Part shown: one piece after another, positions 1 to 5,299 of the stretch
Numbering within the stretch: the first letter of the stretch is position 1
Layout of the letters: each line of letters opens with the position of its first letter
Source: an uncultured Actinomycetes bacterium
GTDB taxonomy: Bacteria > Actinomycetota > Acidimicrobiia > Acidimicrobiales > RAAP-2
Reading direction: 5' to 3'
DNA length: 5,299 bases
Assembly: GCA_903893955.1 (NCBI GenBank)
Contig: CAITOG010000174.1
Location: 1 to 5,299 of the forward strand
Position numbers and translations under genes: made by a program
Notes under the pieces: generated by a model
Database searches by the model: none
Seen by the model: the letters and a program-made list of their open reading frames with translations, nothing else
Told to the model about the DNA's origin: nothing

Positions 1-3000
1 CTGGCTGAGACGACGCAGGGCTACAAGAACCTGCTCAAGCTGTCCTCGGCTGCGTATCTCGAGGGCTACTACTACAAGCCGCGCGTCGACTGGGAGCTGC
101 TGTCTCGCCACCACGAAGGCCTCATCGCCACCACCGGCTGCCTCGGTGGCGTCGTGCTGCAGGCGCTGCTCGTCGGTGACGAGCGCCTCGCGCTCGAGCG
201 GGCCGCCAAGCTCCAGGACATCTTCGGCAAGGACAACCTGTTCGTCGAGCTCCAGGACCATGGGCTCTCCGAGCAGCGCCAGACGAACCCGCAGCTCATC
301 GCACTGGCCGAGAAGATCGGCGCACCGCTGCTGGCGACCAATGACAGCCACTACACCCACCGCCACGATGCCGAGGCGCACGACGCGCTGTTGTGCGTCC
401 AGACCGGCGCCATGCTTGCGGACACCAATCGATTCCGCTTCGACGGCACCGAGCACTACCTCAAGACCGCAGCAGAGATGCGGCACCTGTTCAAGGACCA
501 CGAGAGCGCGTGCGATTCGACGCTCCTGATCGCAGAGCGGGCGGACGTCCAGCTCGAGCTCGGCAAGCCGAGCCTTCCCGAGTTCCCTGTTCCCGAGCGG
601 ATCACCGGAAAGGACTACGAGGATCGTGCGGCGCAGTATCTCAGAGAGCTGACCTACGACGGTGCTCGAGCTCGCTATGGCGGCACCCTCGCCGACGAGG
701 TCACCGAGCGACTCGACTTCGAGCTCAAGGTCATCGCCGACATGGGCTTCTCGGCCTACTTCCTCGTGGTGTGGGACCTGATCCGCTATGCCCGCGAGAC
801 CAACATCAGGGTCGGCCCTGGCCGTGGGTCGGCTGCCGGATGCTGCGTTGCCTACTGCCTCGGCATCGTCGATCTCGATCCGATCCGCTACGACCTGCTC
901 TTCGAGCGGTTCTTGAACCCTGGTCGAAAGCAGATGCCGGACATCGACATGGACTTCGACGAGCGCTATCGCGGCGACATGATCAAGTACGCGGCAGAAC
1001 GCTACGGATCGGACCATGTCGCACAGATCGTGACCTTCTCGACGATCAAGGCTCGTGCAGCCGTGCGCGACTCCGCGCGAGTCCTCGGCTATGGCTACCA
1101 GGACGGTGATCGGGTCGCCAAGGCGATGCCACCGCTGGTGATGGGCCGAGACACCCCACTCGGCGCGTGTCTCGAGAAGCTCCCGGGCCATGAGGACGGC
1201 TTTAAGGCCGCACAAGAGCTGCGCGACATGTACGACGCGGACCCGATCGCGAAGCGGATCATCGACGTTGCTCGAGGCCTCGAGGGACTGCGCCGGCAAG
1301 ACGGCATCCACGCGGCCGCCGTCGTCATCTCCCGCGATCCGCTCACCGAGTACCTCCCGATCCAGCGCAAGCCCGACGCGTCAGGCAACATCGAAGACGC
1401 GCCGATCGTCACGCAGTACGAGATGCACGGGGTCGAGGAGCTTGGTCTGCTCAAGATGGACTTCCTCGGACTCCGCAACTTGTCGGTCATCGAGCGCTGC
1501 CTCGATCTCGTGGAACAGGGAACCGGCGAGCGACCCGACATCGATCACGTCCCGCTCGACGACGAGGCAGTCTTCGAGATGCTCCGGCGCGGCGACTCGG
1601 TCGGGGTGTTCCAGCTCGAGGGTGGCCCGATGCGGACGCTCATGCGGAGCTTGGCTCCGACGAGCTTCGACGACGTGGCAGCCCTGGTGGCGTTGTATCG
1701 GCCTGGCCCGATGGCGGCCAACATGCACAACGACTACGCCGATCGCAAGAACGGGCGAAAGCAGATCACCTACGCGCACGACGATCTTGAGCCGTTGCTT
1801 CGCGACACGCAGGGCCTGATGATCTACCAAGAGTCGGTGATGCGAGTGGCCCAGAAGTTCGCCGGCTACACGCTCGAAGAGGCCGACAACCTTCGAAAGG
1901 CCTGCGGCAAGAAGGATCGCGAGCTGATTGCAGCTGAGCGAGAGAAGTTCGTCGCAGGATGTGCTGCGACGGGATACGGCGACAAGCTCGGCACCGAGCT
2001 GTTCGACGTCATCGAGCCCTTCGCCGACTACGCCTTCAACAAGAGCCACTCCTATGGCTACGGGTTGGTGGCGTACCAGACCGCCTGGCTCAAGGTGCAC
2101 TTCCCGGTCGAGTACATGGCGGCACTCTTGACCAGCGTGCGCAGTGACAAGGACAAGACGGCCGTCTACCTTGCAGAGTGCCGTGCCATGGGGATCGAGG
2201 TCGGCGTCCCTGACGTCAATCTCTCTCAGTCGGAGTTCGCTCCACGCAGGGACGAGGGCGCTGGTCCGGGCATCATCTTCGGACTCTCCTCTGTTCGCAA
2301 CGTCGGCGAGGGCCTGGTCGAGCGAATCGTGGCGGCTCGCGACGAGGGTGGCCCGTTCGTGGACTTCTACGACTTCGCCCGCCGCGTGGACACGATGGTC
2401 CTCAACAAGCGCACCGTCGAATCGATGATCAAGGCGGGTTCGTTCGACTCGCTGGGACATCCTCGACAGGGTCTGACGCTGGTCTATGAGCAGGTGATCG
2501 ATCGGACGGTTGAGCGTCGACGAGAACATGACGTTGGCATCTCGACCCTTTTCGCTGCGGCAGCGACCGACCAGGGCAATGCTGAGGCGGAGTGGGAAGG
2601 CACCGCGATAGCGATCCCGGATCAGGAGTTCGAGAAGTCGATCAAGCTCGCGTTCGAGAAGGAGATGCTCGGCCTCTACGTGTCGGACCACCCGCTCATG
2701 GGCCTCGAGCGCGTGCTGGCACGCCACGCCGAGGTCTCGATCGCAGACCTCAAGGAGCTCGCGACCTCACCAGGCGCGGACTCGCTCGTTCGCTCGGTGG
2801 GCGGTGTGATCACTGAGCTCAAGGCCAACTACACCAAGCGTGGCGAGCTCATGGCGCGCTTCACGCTCGAGGATCTCCAGACGTCGATCGAGGTCTTCGT
2901 GTTCCCCAAGACCTACGCCGAGGTGGCACCGCTGCTTGAGAACGATGCGATCTGTGTCGTCACCGGGCGGGTCGACACTCGCGACGACGCGCCGAAAATC

Positions 3001-3261
3001 ACCCTGAGCAGGATCACGCGCCCTGTGCTGACCTCACCCGCCAACGCGGAGGTCCGGATCGCCCTGCCGCTCCACGCGTTGACCGACGCATCAGTCGATG
3101 AGCTCAAGGGCATCTTGTCGGAGCACCCGGGAGACTGCCCGGTGCTGATCCACGTCGGCGAGCAGGTCCTCCGACTGCCTCCCGAGTACAACGTCGACTC
3201 GCGCAACGTCATCGGCGAGGTGCGGCGCCTGTTTGGACCGACCTCGATCGTCGCCGCCTAG
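1..3261 (+). CDS. dnaE: DNA polymerase III subunit alpha (DnaE1 type), 5' end missing
   Basis: Catalytic subunit of the replicative DNA polymerase, which extends primed DNA at the replication fork in the cytoplasm. The frame is open from base 1 to the TAG at 3259-3261 (1086 residues; numbering here starts at the window edge). By spacing against mycobacterial DnaE1, about 110 N-terminal residues lie upstream, giving a full length near 1200, normal for the family. Domains in order: the rest of the PHP domain (about 1-160), with metal ligands C47 (TTGC) and D115/H117 (TNDSHY); the palm, with GPGRGS at 272-277, PDIDMDFD at 313-320 and KMDFLGLR at 485-492, giving catalytic Asp 314, 316 and 487 (equivalent to E. 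coli D401, D403 and D555); fingers, including RPGP (567-570) and FNKSHS (679-684); a helix-hairpin-helix region near 795-820; an OB fold about 930-1010; and a small C-terminal domain. The internal clamp-binding site near 847-851 is degenerate. Identification is certain; the 'DnaE1' class rests on remembered mycobacterial homologues. Confidence 0.98.
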   Translation: MAETTQGYKNLLKLSSAAYLEGYYYKPRVDWELLSRHHEGLIATTGCLGGVVLQALLVGDERLALERAAKLQDIFGKDNLFVELQDHGLSEQRQTNPQLIALAEKIGAPLLATNDSHYTHRHDAEAHDALLCVQTGAMLADTNRFRFDGTEHYLKTAAEMRHLFKDHESACDSTLLIAERADVQLELGKPSLPEFPVPERITGKDYEDRAAQYLRELTYDGARARYGGTLADEVTERLDFELKVIADMGFSAYFLVVWDLIRYARETNIRVGPGRGSAAGCCVAYCLGIVDLDPIRYDLLFERFLNPGRKQMPDIDMDFDERYRGDMIKYAAERYGSDHVAQIVTFSTIKARAAVRDSARVLGYGYQDGDRVAKAMPPLVMGRDTPLGACLEKLPGHEDGFKAAQELRDMYDADPIAKRIIDVARGLEGLRRQDGIHAAAVVISRDPLTEYLPIQRKPDASGNIEDAPIVTQYEMHGVEELGLLKMDFLGLRNLSVIERCLDLVEQGTGERPDIDHVPLDDEAVFEMLRRGDSVGVFQLEGGPMRTLMRSLAPTSFDDVAALVALYRPGPMAANMHNDYADRKNGRKQITYAHDDLEPLLRDTQGLMIYQESVMRVAQKFAGYTLEEADNLRKACGKKDRELIAAEREKFVAGCAATGYGDKLGTELFDVIEPFADYAFNKSHSYGYGLVAYQTAWLKVHFPVEYMAALLTSVRSDKDKTAVYLAECRAMGIEVGVPDVNLSQSEFAPRRDEGAGPGIIFGLSSVRNVGEGLVERIVAARDEGGPFVDFYDFARRVDTMVLNKRTVESMIKAGSFDSLGHPRQGLTLVYEQVIDRTVERRREHDVGISTLFAAAATDQGNAEAEWEGTAIAIPDQEFEKSIKLAFEKEMLGLYVSDHPLMGLERVLARHAEVSIADLKELATSPGADSLVRSVGGVITELKANYTKRGELMARFTLEDLQTSIEVFVFPKTYAEVAPLLENDAICVVTGRVDTRDDAPKITLSRITRPVLTSPANAEVRIALPLHALTDASVDELKGILSEHPGDCPVLIHVGEQVLRLPPEYNVDSRNVIGEVRRLFGPTSIVAA

Positions 3262-3271
3262 CGCCGTTTTC

Positions 3272-3304
3272 TTGGGGGTCCGCTGAGGGCCCTAGAATGG
3301 TCCC
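3272..3304 (+). promoter_or_regulatory. Putative promoter for a leaderless transcript of the 224-residue protein gene
   Basis: A TAGAAT hexamer at 3293-3298 matches the sigma70/SigA -10 consensus TATAAT at five of six positions. It ends six bases before the ATG at 3305, so initiation at the usual distance would start the RNA at or within a base or two of the A of the start codon. There is no Shine-Dalgarno sequence between the element and the ATG. The -35 match is poor: the best candidate is TTGGGG at 3272-3277 with a short 15-base spacer, and nothing better sits at 16-18 bases. Leaderless genes with a strong -10 and a weak or absent -35 are common in Actinomycetota, which supports this reading, but it is a prediction from sequence alone. 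An 8-base palindrome, AGGGCCCT (3286-3293), abuts the -10 and could be an operator or chance. Confidence 0.55.
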
Positions 3305-3979
3305 ATGCCAATGGAGGTAGTGACCAAAGACACCACCGCAATCTCCGACGCCGAGCTGGCGGAGATGGCCGATCTGTGCGCAGATCGTGAGCCACGCTTC
3401 GACATCGGCTATCTGTCGAAGGTGCGCGAGGAGTGGGTGCTCATCACGACCGCTCGTGAGGGCAACAAGCTGCGGGGCTACTCCTTCTCGACCCTCGAGC
3501 GGATCGGTGGGACGCCGTGCCTCCTGGTCGGTCTCGCCTTGATCGATCGGAACTCGAAGTCCGAACAGGCGCTCAAGTCGGTGCTCGCAGACCAGTTCCG
3601 ACGGGCGCTGCTCGCATTCCCTGATGAAGAAGTCTTGCTTGGCACTCGCCTGTTGAACACGGACGGCTTCCGTGCCTTCCAGGGGCTCGAGGAGATCGTG
3701 CCTCGAGACGGTCACAAGCCGACCGGCGAGGAGCGTGCGTGGGCCCGTCGGCTCGCCAAGAGGTTCGGCAACGAGAAGGGTCTCGACGATCGGACGTTCA
3801 TCATCACCCCGTCCGGCTCTGACCCGGTTGGTGGCCTCGACGTGGTTGCGCCGAAGGCCAAGGTGCCCGCTGGCGTGGAGCAGTTCTTCGCCTCGGTCGA
3901 TGCCGAGAAGGGGCACCGGCTCGTCGTCTTCGGCTGGGCGATGCCTGAAGATCTCGCTGCTGGTCGCCTGACCCGCTAG
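3305..3979 (+). CDS. Uncharacterised 224-residue protein, possibly GNAT-like
   Basis: I do not recognise this protein. It is soluble and charged, with no signal peptide or membrane segment. The middle alternates strand and helix: a strand-like stretch near 43-50 (EEWVLITT), another at 72-80 (CLLVGLALI), a helix about 85-104, a strand at 109-115 (EVLLGTR), and then N118-T-D-G121-F-x-x-F, ending in IVPR. That order (strand, helix, strand, then Asn followed by G-F-x-x-F) resembles the later half of a GNAT acyltransferase, but I see no clear acetyl-CoA pyrophosphate loop (Q/RxxGxG/A), so any catalytic role is doubtful. A basic helix follows at 141-154. The ATG at 3305 is preferred because the TAGAAT element just upstream places a transcription start on it. 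ATG 3311 is possible. GTG 3320 has a GGAGG only two bases upstream, too close to act as its ribosome site. GC-rich third positions support coding. It lies 43 bases after dnaE and converges with the next gene. Confidence 0.82.
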   Translation: MPMEVVTKDTTAISDAELAEMADLCADREPRFDIGYLSKVREEWVLITTAREGNKLRGYSFSTLERIGGTPCLLVGLALIDRNSKSEQALKSVLADQFRRALLAFPDEEVLLGTRLLNTDGFRAFQGLEEIVPRDGHKPTGEERAWARRLAKRFGNEKGLDDRTFIITPSGSDPVGGLDVVAPKAKVPAGVEQFFASVDAEKGHRLVVFGWAMPEDLAAGRLTR

Positions 3980-3992
3980 CGAACCGTGGGGC
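3980..3992. other. 13-base convergent gap between opposing genes
   Basis: The stop codons of the two convergent genes (TAG at 3977-3979 on the plus strand, TGA at 3995-3993 on the minus strand) are separated by only 13 bases. There is no strong hairpin followed by a T run on either strand. The best local structure is a five-pair stem with a wobble and a triloop, GGGGC/GCTCC around 3988-4000, which is too weak to call. Termination of both transcripts must therefore occur inside the opposing genes or depend on Rho; that is inference. Confidence 0.6.
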
Positions 3993-4733
3993 TCAGCTCC
4001 TCGGCAGGATGGCGACGCAGGTCTTGTAGCAGTGGCTGTCGTACGGCCGAGACAGCGCAGTGAGCAGATAGTGCGGCTTGAAGCCGAGCGCAGTGGCGAG
4101 ATCCTTGCCGGCGAGACTCTCTCGACGAGCCGCATCGAGCGCTCGTGAGGCATGCGCATCGGCGCACGTCAGCCAGACGTCATCTCGCTCCCACCCGAAC
4201 CTGACCCAGGTCGTCCCGTCTTCGCGACGGCGCAGCAGCTGAGGTCCACGAGTAGCGACGATCAGAGCTGCTGACGGTCGGTCGCCCTCGAACTCCCAGT
4301 AGGGCGCAGACGGACCCCTGAAGCCGAGGAGCGGCCCATCGATCGGTGCCTGCAGGCGCTGGAGGAGCTTCTTCATCGGTCGGCCCCTCAGCGTGCCGAT
4401 CTGGCGCGGCAGCCCCTGCACGGTGGCAGTCTCTGGCTGTGCAAGATCGTCGATCTGTGGGTCCTCGGCGAGCGTCGCCTCGATCACGTCGAACGCCGCC
4501 AGGTCTGGTCGATGCTGTGGGGGCCACGGGACCCGGAGCCGAACGAGCGCTCCAGAGCTGAGGTCGATCCCGCAGGTGTCATCGATCGTGCAGCCAAGCA
4601 CGACCACGTAGAGGGTCGAGCCGCCGATGAGCTCGAGGCGTCGATGCTGGGGAAGCTGCCTGAGGAAATCCCGCATCGCTGTTGTCGAGGGGTTCCTGCT
4701 TCGCAGACGGAGTGGGCTCGAGGTCGAAGGCAT
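3993..4733 (-). CDS. Uncharacterised 246-residue protein
   Basis: I do not recognise this protein. It starts with a basic, Ser/Arg-rich tail of about 19 residues with no hydrophobic core, so it is not a signal peptide. A beta-rich segment follows (34-67, including TLYVVVLGC and ALVRLRVPW), then an acidic helical part (78-98) and a segment around 140-182 with several aromatic residues (PYWEFEG, WVRFGWERDDVW). The C-terminal part has a helix about 192-216 and ends with HCYKTCVAILP. Cysteines are C48, C54, C190, C235 and C239; the C-x5-C and C-x3-C pairs could be metal- or disulfide-forming but match no motif I know. The listed start is the first ATG, six bases after the stop of the upstream minus-strand gene, which suggests translational coupling; neither it nor the alternative ATG at residue 20 (4676-4674) has a clear Shine-Dalgarno. 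The basic tail looks unstructured, so the shorter form (227 residues) is quite possible. The gene probably shares a transcript with the YyaL-type gene upstream. GC-rich third positions and an uninterrupted frame support coding. Confidence 0.78.
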   Translation of the reverse strand: MPSTSSPLRLRSRNPSTTAMRDFLRQLPQHRRLELIGGSTLYVVVLGCTIDDTCGIDLSSGALVRLRVPWPPQHRPDLAAFDVIEATLAEDPQIDDLAQPETATVQGLPRQIGTLRGRPMKKLLQRLQAPIDGPLLGFRGPSAPYWEFEGDRPSAALIVATRGPQLLRRREDGTTWVRFGWERDDVWLTCADAHASRALDAARRESLAGKDLATALGFKPHYLLTALSRPYDSHCYKTCVAILPRS

Positions 4734-4739
4734 GGTCGA

Positions 4740-5299
4740 TCAGTGTGCGATGACGACGGCGTCGATCGCCTCTACCACGCTACTTGGATCCTTGAGGGGC
4801 ACCGAGCAGGTCCGATGGTGGCAGACATAGGCAGCGCCGGGAGCTCGGCCGTCGAGCAGGGCACAGTTCGAGATGCCCGTCGCCAGGAGCCGGAACGGCG
4901 TCGCTCTCGTGACCGCAGCTCGGACCAGCTCGGGCTCACCGCCAGGGATCGCCACCTCGACGACCTCCTCGAGCCATCCGAGAGCGAGCAGGAGATCAGG
5001 TGTGGCGACGGCATGGGAGCGAAGCAGCGACCCGACCTGCGACAGGGAGGCCGCGGTGAGCGCACGAAGACGCTCGTCACCCGTCAGGGCCGCCACGCGG
5101 GCGAGCGCGGTCAGCGCAACAGCGGTCTGCGAGGGGAGCGCGCCATCGAACACGTCCTTGGCCCGTGTCAGAAGGGCCGGGGCGTCCGTGCCGGTCGTGA
5201 AGAAGCCCTTCGGCTCCTCGACAGAGCCGTCGAGGAACAGATCGATCATGTCCCCCGTCACCGAGGTCGCTCGCTCGAGCCACCGGCTCTGGCCGTCGA
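4740..5299 (-). CDS. YyaL/SPATA20-type (DUF255) thioredoxin-domain protein, C-terminal part only
   Basis: The frame is open from the right edge to the TGA at 4742-4740, giving the last 185 residues of a longer protein; a GTG at 5261 is an internal codon rather than the start. The fragment matches, from memory, the end of the DUF255 family (Bacillus YyaL, human SPATA20; usually about 650-700 residues). It shows RWLERA and a helix, then GFFTTGTDAPALLTRAKDVF followed by DGALPS (family pattern: GFF-x-T, D-A-x-x-L, R-x-K, D-x-x-x-P-S), a helical pair in a SQTAVALTALARVAALTGD context, and a closing AAYVCHHRTCSVPLKDP (pattern AYVC-x4-C-x-x-P-x-x-DP). These are the last hairpins of the alpha/alpha toroid; the thioredoxin-like domain with its Cys motif would be encoded beyond the window. 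The biochemical role of the family is not settled; proposals involve redox chemistry or sugar-like substrates. Where the family usually has PSGNS, this copy has PSQTA. It lies six bases upstream of the 246-residue gene on the same strand. Confidence 0.88.
   Translation of the reverse strand, partial: DGQSRWLERATSVTGDMIDLFLDGSVEEPKGFFTTGTDAPALLTRAKDVFDGALPSQTAVALTALARVAALTGDERLRALTAASLSQVGSLLRSHAVATPDLLLALGWLEEVVEVAIPGGEPELVRAAVTRATPFRLLATGISNCALLDGRAPGAAYVCHHRTCSVPLKDPSSVVEAIDAVVIAH

Noticed and set aside
1381..2727. Long minus-strand open frame (448 codons) opposite dnaE
   Set aside because: It lies wholly inside the certain dnaE gene and is rich in Arg, His, Val and Leu, as expected for the complement of a GC-rich gene. 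It shows no recognisable domain, ribosome site or promoter.
3983..4004. Possible terminator hairpin in the convergent gap
   Set aside because: The stem is only about five pairs with a wobble and a three-base loop, and there is no T run on either strand.
3209..4159. Minus-strand open frame (316 codons) opposite the 224-residue gene and overlapping dnaE and the 246-residue gene
   Set aside because: It would overlap three other genes. Its protein has no domain-like pattern, while the plus-strand frame has a well-placed -10 element, a plausible strand-helix order and GC-rich third positions.
4180..4527. Alternative minus-strand frame (115 codons) within the 246-residue gene
   Set aside because: It is very rich in Arg, Ala, Pro and Asp, which is typical of a frame-shifted reading of GC-rich coding DNA, and it is nested in a longer, more plausible gene.
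5077..5283. Short minus-strand frame (68 codons) overlapping the DUF255 gene
   Set aside because: The overlapping frame matches recognisable DUF255 C-terminal motifs; this one has none.
1..5299. A new defence, mobile or RNA-based system
   Set aside because: There are no repeats, inverted ends, integrase, transposase, toxin or structured RNA signals. The gene content is core replication plus conserved-looking hypothetical genes.

Overview
The window comes from a GC-rich bacterial chromosome. The DNA polymerase III alpha subunit has the DnaE1 architecture typical of Actinomycetota: it aligns by eye with mycobacterial DnaE1 along its whole length, including nearly identical runs around the palm aspartates. 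GC-rich third codon positions and an apparently leaderless promoter fit an actinobacterium. A deep lineage such as Acidimicrobiia is my guess and is not shown by the sequence.

Layout, left to right: (1) positions 1-3261, plus strand: the last 1086 codons of dnaE, with the N-terminus cut off by the window edge; (2) positions 3262-3304: a short intergenic segment with a TAGAAT -10 element placed so that transcription would begin at or next to the following start codon; (3) positions 3305-3979, plus strand: an unrecognised 224-residue protein with a weak resemblance to the GNAT acyltransferase fold; (4) a 13-base convergent gap; (5) positions 3993-4733, minus strand: an unrecognised 246-residue protein; (6) positions 4740-5299, minus strand: the 3' end of a gene for a YyaL/SPATA20-type protein (DUF255 thioredoxin-like plus alpha/alpha-toroid family), entering from the right edge.

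The two plus-strand genes face the two minus-strand genes. The minus-strand pair is separated by six bases and is probably one transcript read from beyond the right edge. The plus-strand pair has a separate promoter between its members, so the 224-residue gene need not depend on dnaE transcription. No functional link between the replication gene and its neighbours is visible.

I saw no RNA gene, mobile element, CRISPR array, attachment site or origin, and no non-coding stretch above 300 bases. The window looks like ordinary core chromosome. The points worth a second look are small: a degenerate clamp-binding motif and unusual cysteines in DnaE, the retained PHP proofreading residues, the leaderless promoter, and two uncharacterised proteins.
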